The translations under genes and the position numbers were made by a program. The notes below the pieces were generated by a model that was given only the letters and a program-made list of their open reading frames with translations, did not search any database and was not told where the DNA came from. Positions 47,442 through 58,483 of a stretch of DNA of 64,000 nt are shown here, piece by piece. Every line of letters begins with the position of its first letter. The first letter of the stretch is position 1. The stretch is from Darksidea phi (Eukaryota; Ascomycota; Dothideomycetes; Pleosporales; Lentitheciaceae). The DNA is taken from assembly GCA_030770425.1 (NCBI GenBank), contig JASJFT010000025.1, forward strand, positions 1 to 64,000, written 5' to 3'.

Positions 47442-49941
47442 TTACCGATAAAGCCAGCCCGACTCGAACTTATTCCCGTAGTAGTCTAAACTACCTGCAT
47501 CGGGATCGAGTGGCTTTCGCACCACTGTGATACCACCAGGCCAATAACCCTCTACCGAAGGATCGGAACTGCTAGACTGCAAGGCTGCATTATACGCAGC
47601 CTTCCTGTCCCTTCGAAACTTTCCAATTTCACCCACCACATCAAGAATGGGTTTATACTCCGGCTCTGGCTGTCGTGGCTTCGGCGGAGGCGTAGGCTCC
47701 TTCGGCGCGAGCATCAAGCCACTCATTGCTGCGAGTGGTGGGCCTCGACCGGGTTCAGCAGTTGGCAGCCCGCATTCCTCGTCGCCAAAGAAGGAGAAGT
47801 CATGCGTTGCTGCTTCCCAAAAGGCTTCTGAATCCGTGTCTTCAGTGGATGACTTGGTAGGATATGCGCGCCAACTGGTAGTGATCTTTTTTGGGGCAGC
47901 TTGTGGTGGGGCTACTTCGAGCACAATGCGTTGGAGTGCGAACAAACTTCTTGCGTATTCTCGTTCTGCAATATGGCGATTCCGCCCCGGTGGAAGCATA
48001 TACGTGTGTTTCGCCCGAAGTTTGGCTATTTCCACTTCCTCGGCACAGTCTTTAATAAACTGCACTAGCCGGTTAACCAGCTCTTCATCATTTGTTGTAG
48101 TAGGCACATCCGTCAAAACGAGAGTCTGGATGTTTGGGAGCATCCCAGGATGCAGCCTGTTCTCTTGCGACTGTCGTAGGTCTAATCGTGCCCTTCTGTC
48201 TTCCACGTAATGTGTCGAGTTATGACGAGATCTCATATCAACATGCGCACCACTACCACTAATGGAAGACATGCCCTCTCTTTCATCGAAGCAAGCAGAG
48301 ATAGGTGACAGACCGCCAGTCGCATCGAACTCTGGACTCAGAGACAGAGGCGAATCAGGAGGAATCACGGGTTCTGGGGCGTACGCTGGACCCCTTTTAA
48401 TCTCTGGTAGCTCCGGAGTAACCTTTATGATAGGGGCTCGTGCAAGTCCGTCCAACTCGCCATCATTAGTATTATTGTTTGTATGGCTCGTATCTAGGGG
48501 TGTAGATAGGGTATCGGGAAGCTCCGTGGGCTGCACCAAATCACCCGGGAACTCGTGGACGGCGGTACCAGAAGAATCAAGTTCTGGTAGAGGCGGTTGA
48601 ACAGCTGAAAGCTCCTGAGCATCTACTGGAGGGTAGATGTCATGATCTCCATCCAGTTCTATTCTTGGAGATGGAACTAGGTCGACCGGACAGTCCTTAG
48701 TAACGATCGTGTAATTAATCCTTAAATGTAGCAATCTTTCGGACGCGAATTCTGCAAGTACCGGCGTAAGCTTTTCCACTCCGGGTAGAGGTAGTTCGTC
48801 CTCCTCGTCTTCTGAAAAGGAACGATGCGGGTTGCGGACCGCGATGGGTAGAGTGCCCACGTCCAGGACCTGCAATCGTGCAGATCTTAGTAAACCGGAT
48901 ACGCCTTCAACAGTTATGTTATTGCCGGAGATATACAGATGTGTGATGCCCACATCCCTGGCTTCTTCGATCGCAAGGCTTCCTACAAACCCTTCCGTAA
49001 GCTTCTTTCGTATATGTCTGTCCAGATTCTCGGTTGCAAACGTGTCAACTTCGCCCACTGGTCGGCCATGTTGTCCCGGCGGAAGAGGCCTTCGTGTGGC
49101 GTGACTTTCAGGATTTGCCTTCTTCAAGCAGTGGTCCAGTAGCAGTCGAGCGCTAGTGTCGGTGAGCAGATTGTCACTCACATCGAGACTCCGTACGCGA
49201 ACGCATATAGCGGAGGCAACAAAAGAGAGCTCGGCGTCCCTTAGCCCGAGGCCGCGAAGCTTCAGTACGCGGAGATTTTGTAGATGCTTTAGCCTACTGA
49301 TTACCGTTTCGTCTTTTGCTGCAGAGGTCTTTGACAGATCCAAAGACACCAGATCCGGGAAATGAGGCAGAGCCTCTGCAAGTGCATTGGACGTTACGTT
49401 TGAGCAGCGAGATGCATCCAAAAGACGCAGACCAAAAACAGGATATGTGCTAGGGTGTGTTTGTTGCCACCATAGGCTAGAATGTCGCAGTGTCAAAAGT
49501 GACGCATGGTCAAAGAACGGCAAACCTTCCACAATCAGACTCTGCAGGCGTGGAAGACGTTCAAGGCAATCGCGTAGCCATTCGTAGTGTGGACCACCGT
49601 ATATTTCGGCGTGTGCAGGTGGAAGATGCAATGTGTGCGTCAACTCTCTGACCCAAGTTCGTGACCAGTAAAGGGTCCGCTTGAATCGAGTCAATGCCAC
49701 TATTTGATATCAGCATTGCATACATCTCTTCCGATATCAGAGCGCACATACCATAAACGGTGTCATTCTGCACTCCGAAATGCGAGGCAGGATTACCCCA
49801 GAGCTGTGGCGTGAAGATTCCATGCCATCTCTGGCAAACCAAGGCTGCAGAACACAGGTCATCCGAGGCTAGATATCCCGCCACTAATTCCCATGGGTCT
49901 TGCCAGGTCGCGCTCTCATAAGAAGGTAATAGATCGTCCAT
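47442..49941 (-). CDS. F-box and leucine-rich repeat protein
   Basis: Two exons (49941-49752, 49699-47442) around a 52-bp intron (GTATGT donor, GCTGAT branch, AATAG acceptor); 815 aa. The F-box is at residues 1-50 (WELVAGYLASDDLCSAALVCQRW then IFTPQLWG). It is followed by leucine-rich repeats up to about residue 300 (LQSLIVEGLPFF, LVSLDLSKTSA, LRVLKLRGLGLRDAEL, VRSLDVSDNLLTDTSA, ITHLYISGNNITVEGV, LQVLDVGTLPI). A long disordered acidic/Pro/Ser part follows, then a conserved-looking region with IQTLVLTDVPTTT and a C-terminal FRRDRKAAYNAALQ and GYWPGGITVVRKP. It probably recruits substrates to an SCF ubiquitin ligase; targets are unknown. Confidence 0.85.
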
Positions 49942-50719
49942 TGTAGTGTTCCACAGACGAGGTTCATAAAGAACAAAGGCTAGATGCTAACACAGACACC
50001 ATGGACGCATCGGTGAACTGGTGAGCGTCTTCGAGAGATAACTCGATACATGGAGCAAGGCTGAGTCGATATTGTGGCGGAGCAGGAAGGATGACGCTAA
50101 GCGCGATGGGGCTGTAGGTGGGGTTTCCGGCCACTATTCCTAATAAAATATGGCCGTACGTAACCGTGTATCTCTAGAACTAGTAATTAGAAGTTAATAA
50201 TTTTTAAATCATGTCCTATTTTATAGAATAGAGTAATATTTCTCTCTGTACTTTTTACTGTTACGATTATTGTCACGCCTACTTCTGCCGGAGGACTCCC
50301 GGATCATCGTTTGTCTGCTACGGTCACGTGCCGGAACCCTATATAGTCCTGCGTCCGATCACTACGTCTCCTTAAGGATTCGTCTCATCTCTATTCGAAT
50401 ACAACCCTTTTGCTACCTTAGCGTTCTTATGCCTGCCTGCCCTATCGTGCCTCACAATCATTAGTAATACTTAAGAGAAGAATAGATCTAAAGCTAGTAA
50501 TATTAATCTAAGAGAAGAAGAATACTATAGTTATATTTTTACTACTAATATCTAACCTTAGATAATCTGTACTTTTACTATTCTTTAGTATTTAATATTA
50601 TTACTAATATATATTTTGGTAAACTGAAAACTAATAACTCCTAAAATCGTATACATTGCTTTTCTAGTAAATAATCAATTTCGCTAATGTCGATAATAGA
50701 AAACCACTTCCTCGTTTCT
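49942..50719. other. AT-rich intergenic DNA around an LTR
   Basis: 50150-50258 and 50461-50700 are markedly AT-rich, with TAATA/TTATTA words and almost no C or G runs, unlike neighbouring genes. This is the signature expected of RIP on repeats. The LTR-like element at 50259-50460 sits in the middle. Confidence 0.6.
50259..50460 (+). mobile_element. Solo LTR-like element
   Basis: A 202-bp segment begins TGTTACGATTATTGTCACGC and ends CCTCACAATCA, giving the TG...CA ends of LTRs, with a promoter-like CCTATATAGTCCTGCG inside. Its GC content is normal while its flanks are AT-rich. No 5-bp target duplication is visible and no internal retrotransposon genes follow, so it is read as a solo or remnant LTR. 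Confidence 0.6.
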
Positions 50720-53550
50720 TTAGGAGCGGTGATGATGCGACTGTAGCAGCTCGGCCATGTCCTTTTGTCCATTCTGTACCGCCCACCTCAGCGGCGTCCA
50801 TCCGTCATTATCCTTCGCGTTAACATCGACCTTACCAGTACCAAGTAGTAGCTTAACTATATCCTTGTGTCCCTCCTCTGCCGCACACCTCAGCGGCGTC
50901 CATCCGTTATTGTCCTTCGCGTCAACGTCGACCTTACTAGTACTAAGTAGTAGCTCAACTATATCCTTGAGTCCATTCCATACCGCCCCCCTCAGCGGCG
51001 TCCATCCGTCATTGTCCTTCGCGTTAACATCGACCTTACTAGTACCAAGTAGTAGCTCAACTATATCCTTGTGTCCCCTCCGTGCCGCCCACATCAGCGG
51101 TGTCCGTCCATCTTTGCTCTTTGTGTTGGCGTCGATCTTTCCAGTTTCGAGCAGTAGCTTAAAAATTCTTTCGTTTCCATTCTCTTTAGCACATTCATAA
51201 TGAAACCAATAACCCTTGCTCAACCTGCTGACCTCGACTGTCCGACTCATAATCAACTTCATTGATAAGTCAAAAATAGTGGCATTCTGTCCTGATATAA
51301 AGAGAACGTGGTTCTGCCAGTATGACGTCGCATAAGAGTAAAATTGGAACTTGTTTACTGGTCGGGACTTGGGTAAGCCACAGGCTTCTGCAAGAGTCTT
51401 ACTGATGTCAAACTCAGGCTGCTTCCTGAGCTTCAGGAGTTTCATAGCAATATTGAGAGTCGTACTTGAAGGCTCCACTATGGCATGTATAACTGTGGAT
51501 GGCGCTGATTGCGCCATGACCGGAGAGATCTTCGTTCTGGAAAGCTCGGCCCCGAAGACACCGTACCCAAGGTAAGTGACAACAATGTCCGCCAGCATCG
51601 TTTGTGCCTCTTCGGCTGAAAAGCCTGTATTTTTTACGCCATTCGACCTGTCGAGAATGTACTGCTTGGCGCTATGATGTACAATCCGGACGGTGGATTC
51701 TTCTTCATCGACGATGAGAAGGCATCCGCAGCAAGCCAGTGCTGATTGAACGTCATTCAGGACTTTAGAAGGATCCCAAGTCGCGTCTCCAGGAGTGACG
51801 CTAAGAGCTTCCCGCAACTCTTCCGTTGTTAGGGGCCGGTAAGCCGCCAGTACAAGCTGCAGCGTTTTTACCTGCAGAAATTGGTCTGAGCTTCCAGACT
51901 TACGCAGGATCCGGGAAAACGTCTCCGAGAGATCTTTAGGTAAGTCTAGTAGCGCTTCTCGAATGGCTTGGTCGGTCTTCATATTACACAATGACTGGAT
52001 CTGAAGCGCTACCCAGAGGAACATTCCTTGCGAACCTTCCAGGAGAGCATCTCGGATGCTAAGTATCAGAGTTGGATCCCCTATGATCAGACGTTTGTGG
52101 CGAAGACAACGCTCCAGATCCGCTTCGATGAACGCTTCGATATCTGGGTTATCGTCCGGCATCGAAACGACGCGAGTGGCCGTGAGTCGTTCAGTAATCG
52201 ACTGCAAGTCATTGTTCGGCTCTATTCTGAAGGATGCACAGAGCAGGATCTTGAGGGTCTCTTGAATCTCCTGGAGCGCTTGAACCAATATCTCTTTCTC
52301 CGCATAGTCGCATTCATCCAGCCCGTCCAGAACAAAGTACGCTTTATGACTAGGAGGAAAGCCCCGCACAAGCAGCTTGAGCACGTCCTCAATATCACCA
52401 GTTGAGCGAGGATCTTCGCAACTCTCCGACAGTACGGTAAGGTCTGGTACAGTGCATAGCAACTGTCGTGCCAAGGAGCCGAGAATTGTTCGTGCCTTTA
52501 GGCTCTCGGGAACGTCGTGCCTGCAAAAAAAGTATGCTACCGCGAATGCTTTCTCCTTGGTACAGAGGTTAAGGTCGTCCACAATGTTAGCCAGCAAGAC
52601 AGACTTGCCCGATCCTAGCTTGCCTATATACATCAGCGTGCAAGGATCAGACCAGGCTTTCCATTCTTGGTACTCCGCACGTTGCATAAAGAACGATGCA
52701 TTGCCAGCCTTTCTGGTTTGTTTCCACATCGTTTGATGGTTGTATGTGGAGCAAAAGTCGAGCACCCGTAGATTTGTGGCAAGTTTCTGCTGATAAGTTG
52801 CGGATTTGAACATTTTTCTGGACAAAGCTCTGAACCCAGAGTTCTCTTGAGCTTCATTCAGATGCATCTCCTCTCTGATTGAGTTTGCCCACTCATCCAG
52901 TTCAGCCCGGAAGGTCTTCAAGTTCGAATCGTTCAGAGTTGATGCAAATTGCTGGACGGTCGACTTCTGTCCAAACTTGAATAAGTGATGGCATAGCCCG
53001 ACGACCACAATGAAGTACTTAGAAAGATATTTTTGTAGTCTTGTGGACCGAGGATATAGCAGGGCCATTGCTTGATTGCGTGGGGCAGAGCGACCGATGT
53101 CCATGAACAGCGAGGATAGCTTGTCTACGTATGCTGACAAGCTTACGATCGACTGCGATGCATCAGAGAATGACCGCGACAATGACACGGGACTAAGATA
53201 CTAACTAGTAATGACATGCGCACTAGCGACCACACGCCGCATGCTACCAGGTTCTGTGAACCTCCGACCACGACATCTCCAAGCGCAGCGAACTGCTGGA
53301 CTCCCTGAAGGAAGTTGGTGAAGCGAGGCCCAAAACATTGACCACCAAACTTCTTCGATATTCGACGATCAACCTCGGCCGTCAGTCGCATGACATCGCT
53401 GGGACTAGGAGTTGCTGAGAGCGATTGCGACTTCAGAGTGCGGAAAGTGGACTTTTGTTCGTTTGAAAGGTCGGCTTCGAACTTGGAGACAGCTTGAGCG
53501 AGACGAATCTCGGCCTTCAGTGACGAAGCCTCCACCAGAGCATTATACAT
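50720..53550 (-). CDS. NACHT-ankyrin NLR (STAND) protein
   Basis: Two exons (53550-53206, 53152-50720) around a 53-bp intron (GTTAGT donor, CTGAT near a GCAG acceptor); 925 aa. The N-terminal about 250 residues are helical (FTNFLQGVQQFAALGDVVVGG, then LLYPRSTRLQKYLSKYFIVV) and resemble the DUF7708-type domain often found before fungal NACHT modules; that label is tentative. NACHT: Walker A GKLGSGKS (about 292-299), FFCRHDVPESLKARTILGSL, Walker B YFVLDGLDECD (about 385-396), then the winged-helix part (LAAYRPLTTEELREAL, VRIVHHSAKQYIL). The C-terminus has four to five ankyrin repeats built on GHKDIVELLLGTSKVDVNAK / DNDGWTPLR, three almost identical. Fungal NLRs of this plan act in heterokaryon incompatibility or innate immunity. 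Confidence 0.9.
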
Positions 53551-54425
53551 GACTGCTGCTCAGGAGGCTTGAGGACGGGAACACTGTAGCAGAGCTTGAC
53601 ATGAGTATTTCTCTCCTCATTTCGTGTGAGCGGGAAAGCTATGACTGACACTACTTGACAGGCGCGGGAAAGCCCGTGGGACCTAACGTTACTCTGCTTG
53701 ACCCACTACAAGATGCAAACAGTTATATGAACGATGAGGGATAACGATGAGTCATGGGGCAAAGGAGAAACTGAAGCAGCTTGCAATGCCGGTGACCAAG
53801 CTGAAGACAGTTGAAGTGCTGCCAAGTTAAGCTGAACGTGGCTGCGCAGCTCAGCCGCAACCCCGCCGGGACAAGCGTCTAGATGTGGGTGGTGCTGGCC
53901 GCCTCGTCATGCAGGCGACAATTCTTTTCTTTCAAAGTCCGGTAATAGGGAAGTTGTTTGCCCTTCGGCATTGCCACGAGCAGCATGCGTGAGCTCCTTG
54001 ACTGAGCGCGATATCAACTACAGAAACGCATTGTTGGCCGGTTAATCCGGGTAGTTAGGTGGAAGACTGATCCGTTTTGACTCCAAGCGCCATTGCCAGA
54101 ATAGGGAAAGCCGGCCCCTTGCCGTCTCCTAGCCCCTCTTCGTGCAAGTTGAATGTCGGACCAGAGTCCTCTTGTACAGTATCCTACTTGTTGCTGTCAC
54201 CTAAGGTAACAGCTGCGCGCATTTCGATATCCGCTAGCTGCCTTTGTGTGTCAAGGCTGACGAATTCACAATTGTGCAAGTCGACGCCCACGCGCAACGC
54301 CGCGGCAAGGTGGGCCGGCGCTAACTCACGCTACCAAGGACCTTGCCGCAACACTATCACCAATTTCTCCCTCCCGCGTTGTACGCAAACATACCTCTTT
54401 TCGCTTCTCCACCTTCTTCACATTC
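53551..54425. other. Intergenic between divergent NLR and kinase relic
   Basis: Upstream regions of the NLR (minus) and the kinase relic (plus). The last 80 bases before 54426 are pyrimidine-rich. No gene seen. Confidence 0.5.
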
Positions 54426-55636
54426 ATGGCGCTACGCATTGGACAGGTCCTTCGCGGGACGAAAGGGAAATATAAGCTGCTGTATCCGCTGAAAGGTTCC
54501 ACTGTCTTCAAAGCCAAAGTGCCGTCCAGCCCCATCCAAGAAGAATGGTGAGGCTCTGCCACGAAATCATTTAGAAGCAAACGCTCACTGTCACCGCAGG
54601 GCTATGACCAAAACTGCAGCTACCGACGAAGAGAAGATGTGCTTGAGGCGCGAATACCGCAATTATAGGATCGACGCTATTGCATCGAGCCCATACATCC
54701 GAGCGCTGTGTGATACCGTACGGTTAGATGAATATCAAGACGATCCATCATGCCCAGTATTTGAATGGATGGATTGCGATTTACGATCCGTAACCGCGCC
54801 CGAATTCCGAGGCAATCCAATATTACCTAAAGTCGTATCAAAGGCGGTCCTATCGGCTCTTAATGTTTTGAAAACACTCAATGCTGTCCATACAGGTAGC
54901 GGTCGCTGTTCTATTTCCATTCCTAGTACTAAATAGTCAGATGTCAATCCGAATAACATCTACATCTCCCATATTCATGGAAGTTCTCCGATTGCTAAGC
55001 TAGGAGATTTAGGGAACGGCAAGTAGTCCTCTTAACCCCGTGCCTATAGCCAGCTCTCATTTTTACAGCGATTAAGGATGGCTCCGCAACACAACGTCTT
55101 CAAAGCTTACCATGTAGAGCGCCTGAGGTCTGGCAAGGCTTACCGTATCGACACGCGTTAGATATATGGTCTTTGGTGTTACGGTTAGTACTCATCATAT
55201 CTATCTATTCGAAAAAAAGCTGATTCGGAAGTTAACAACTCAATCATCGCCGCTAGCCCTCTTTGGTCCTGGTGATAAGATTATTGACGGGCAAACCGAA
55301 GCATAGTGTATTGCGAAAATTATCCGTCTCGTTGGCCCGCTAAGTCATCCTATTTGCCAGACCTGTAAGGAGGAGTTTGAGCTTGCAGAACAATTAGCGG
55401 TCATGGATCGTCCACTTGGTTCTGTGAAGCTCATTACTAGGGGCAACTGGTGTGAGGAACTGCAGCATATCCCAGATCCCCCAGTGTCGCCGGACTTACT
55501 AGACATTATTGAGTCTCTACTCATTATCAACCTTGAAAAGAGACCCACGGCTTCGGACGTATTGCTGCACCCTTATTTGCAATTCATTCCAAAGAGTTGG
55601 ATAAGAGCGGCTTATGCTAGAGAGCGCGACAAATAA
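54426..55636 (+). pseudogene. Protein kinase-like pseudogene
   Basis: Kinase-like text runs through several exons: MALRIGQVLRGTKGKYKLL, EYRNYRIDAIASS, CPVFEWMDCDLRSV, VLKTLNAVHT/DVNPNNIYIS (catalytic-loop region) with KLGDLGN (DFG-like position), RLQSLPCRAPEVWQGLPYR (APE region), and ISPDLLD-like SPDLLDIIESLL with RPTASDVLLHPYL. Introns at 54548-54599 (52 bp) and 54896-54940 (45 bp) are GT-AG. A third after LGDLGN fits only with a GC donor (GCAAGT) and TTTACAG acceptor. A one-base loss near 55175 breaks the DIWSL region, and TGG to TAG at 55304-55306 stops it. The catalytic loop lacks the usual HRD form, so even the ancestor may have been an atypical kinase. Confidence 0.72.
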
Positions 55637-56343
55637 CCATTCTTTTTGCGACGGAAAAGTAACTAAATGAGGAGCGGCGCGGACCCATAAAGATAAGGTG
55701 TCAGAGAGAGGCTAAAAGAAGATTCAAGTACGGGTTCAGGAGTATTGAGAACTGGCACCGCACATAGTCAGAGCACTGCGGCCGCACACATCGCTCCACG
55801 AGCACGATCCGAATATATACAATATGGACCGAGCGCGATGCAACTGCTAGTCAACGTGGGTATCTACGGATGCGGTCGAAGTCACACCAGCAGATGCGGG
55901 TTCGTCAGTGCCAAAGGACAAAGTGGCGCAGATGAGCGAAGTGCTAGAGCCAGCAAAGGCCCCGGTAGTGCCATGGAGGGCCCCAGTGGCGCGAATGTAT
56001 TAGGATAGTGTAGTTGAGCTTGGTTTAATCATGACCTTACGCTGGGAGCTCCATATCATCCTTTCGTGCATCCATTTTTGCTTTCGACTCACGCGAAGGG
56101 TCTCCCGCGGGGCCTTGACGATATCCTCGTAGCTCGATCAATATTTAGATCTCTATCGGCATCTTGGAACTTCATTTCTTGAAGCATGACTCTTCAGTGC
56201 GACCTCACCGATTCATCTCTTATGTGCCTCTATTGTATTGTTATTCCTCTTGGCACTTATTCACGTCGCTGCACAAGCAGGCAATCTCCACTGCAGCGAC
56301 AAGTGATCCTCTACCACCAGGATACATACGATCGATCAGAGTA
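55637..56343. other. Intergenic; nothing recognised
   Basis: Lies between the kinase relic and the transposase relic. It probably contains one end of the transposon, but no inverted repeat could be matched with confidence. Confidence 0.45.
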
Positions 56344-58045
56344 TCACTGCATCTGCTTGTACACATGCACTATCAGGGACTGAGCAGGTGGCCCATGCCT
56401 GCCTGTCTCTCCCTCGTGCGTCGTAGCCTCTAGCGCAGGACTCTTGCCCTTACGACCGCGTCTCCCTTGCTTGCGGTAGCTTCCTCTTTTGCAGCACGCT
56501 TCGCTCGTGCCTCTACAATGTCCTCGTGGCTCATCACTTTTGCCTCCCCGACCTCGGTAGACCTGACTGACTTGCGACAATTGCTTTCGTTGTTCTGCTC
56601 GAATAGAAACCGGTTTTCGTCAAGGAGGAGACCACGCTCAACAAAGCACTTGTGAGCGGCGTTGGCTAGTTTCTACAAACCATACTTACTTGAGTCGTCC
56701 AGCAGTTGAGTATCGTGATTGACTTGGCTATGCAGCGTAGTAAGAGCCTCCGATGTCACTGCGTTTGGAGTATCGCGGTCCCTGCCGTGCCTTTGTCGCT
56801 TGGAACGCGCAGTTTAGCTAATGGGTTCTGGGTGTCTTTAAGCACTCTATGTGGGCTGCACGGATACAGACCTGTCTTGGACCAGCCGGAATCGATGTTT
56901 CGAATAGTAAGCGCCTGCTTGCGCGCACGGCTATAGAGAGACGTGAAATGCTGCTTGTCAACCGTGTTGGCCCCGCCTCGATCTAGCTTTTCGACCTGTT
57001 CGCGACATGCCGCCTTCAGCGGGGCAAAAACACCGACGTCGCAAGGCTGGAGCTTGTGCGAAGTGTGCGATGGTATACGACAAAGGACGATACTGTTTTC
57101 AAAGCAATACTTCCGCACCTCAAGCAAGTCGGGCGTTCCGAAACCATTATAGATAAGTATCCGGGGCTTACCGTTCGCTCGCAGCTTAATCTGCGGATCG
57201 GAACTAGCTTGAGCTAATCCAAGCTGACCTTAGAGTCGGTATAGCTAGACTACGAGCAAGCGAAATGCCATCTAGGAGTGGGGTGCGTAGTCCAAGTGCT
57301 GTGTTGGGTTGCAGCTGGCCATATAATCAGTAGATGCAGAGACCTACCGCCTACGGAGATGCACTCTATGACTATCGTCCGCTTGACGCCTGCACCTCGA
57401 TACGTGCGCAGGCCGTCTTTACCTACGAGGACCTTGAGAGAGCCAAGCACGCTCAGCATACCTCCCGTCTCGTCCATGTTGTACACACTCTCTAGTAACA
57501 CATCCGTTCTATCTAACACCCCACCAACAATGTCAAACCAATGCCGCGTCTTGCCGTAAATGTTCTTGTCATGCCAGTTCCAGTCCAGCGCTTTGACCCT
57601 TCTCGCCTTAAGCTCGGCATGATGCTTGTAGAAGGCCCGAGGCCAGTTCTTGCCGGGAGGGCGGATCGTCTCGTTCGCCGCAGGAGCTTGGAAAATGGGC
57701 GCACGTTGGCACGCGATGACGAATGCTAACGAACGCAGATACGATCGGAATAGGGAATCTGTTGTCAGCCATTCCCAGAAGATACTTAACGAGTGCTCCT
57801 TCTTCTGATGGCGTGAGGTACTGTGGGCCTTTTGCCTTGTCCTGTAGCGACGGTCGTCCGTGTGCGCGGTGCCATAGGGTAGTGTAAGGGATTTTGCAAG
57901 ATTTCGACAAGGCTGCATAGGTTCTATGCTCTGTGGGATCGAGGCCTTCCGATAGCACAAGAGTAGCGCTGTCCATTCTACAATAACGATGGTGGTGGCG
58001 CGCGTGTAGGAGTGTTGAGCAGCACGAAGCGGCACAAAGCGGCAC
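56344..58045 (-). mobile_element. pogo-clade (Fot1/Tan1-like) DNA transposon, dead transposase
   Basis: The minus strand carries transposase text in shifting frames: IPYTTLWHRAHGRPS and QYLTPSEEGALVKYLLGMAD (helix-turn-helix/CENP-B region), SYLRSLAFVIACQRAPIFQA, RPPGKNWPRAFYKHHAELKA, VYNMDETGGMLSVLGSLK (first catalytic Asp), RGAGVKRTIV, PRILIYNGFGTPD (where the second catalytic Asp is expected), IPSHTSHKLQPCDVGVFAPL (third acidic site region) and IDSGWSKTGLYPCSP. There are frameshifts near 57760, stops near 57190-57250 and loss of the second Asp, so it is inactive. Three 10-bp repeats of the AGCGGCACAA type at 58018-58047 may be subterminal. It sits directly upstream of the second NLR. Confidence 0.82.
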
Positions 58046-58483
58046 GTGTTGAGGCCGAACCCCCGCGCTGCTTAGAGGATTGCGGAGATTTTTAACGCAC
58101 GAGGCCGGTGGACCGTCAATCGACTCAAGGATGCTCCAACCCTGCGGCGGAGATGCGCTGGTCCCAAAGTCTTAACTGAGACGTTGCCTTTGGTGTGGGG
58201 CAGGCATTGATGGTCGAAGCGTTCAATCGCCAGCGGTTGGCTCCGCCACGCACGCACCGAGAAGCGCAGCTGCTTAGATACATTGTCGGCGCCTATTTCC
58301 TCAGCCTTCCCACAGCCTTTCCACAGCCTTCCTTGATATCGCCGCCCTCTTGTTTTCCGATGTGCGCTCTCATCGCAACTTGCGGCTTGGATCAATTCCT
58401 CTGACTTCCTGCTACCACTCGTAAACACATTGGCCCCGCAACCCTCGTGACCCGGTAGAGAACGAACAACAGTTCATGCGACC
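58046..58483. promoter_or_regulatory. Upstream region of the second NLR
   Basis: About 440 bp lie between the transposon relic and the NLR start codon. No gene is seen. The NLR promoter must lie here or within the transposon end. Confidence 0.4.

Noticed and set aside
50254..50465. Target-site duplication of the solo LTR
   Set aside because: Flanking bases TTTAC and TTAGT do not match.
56101..58080. Terminal inverted repeats for the pogo-type element
   Set aside because: GGCCTTGACG near 56111 only weakly matches the GGCCTCAACACG word near 58050; not convincing.
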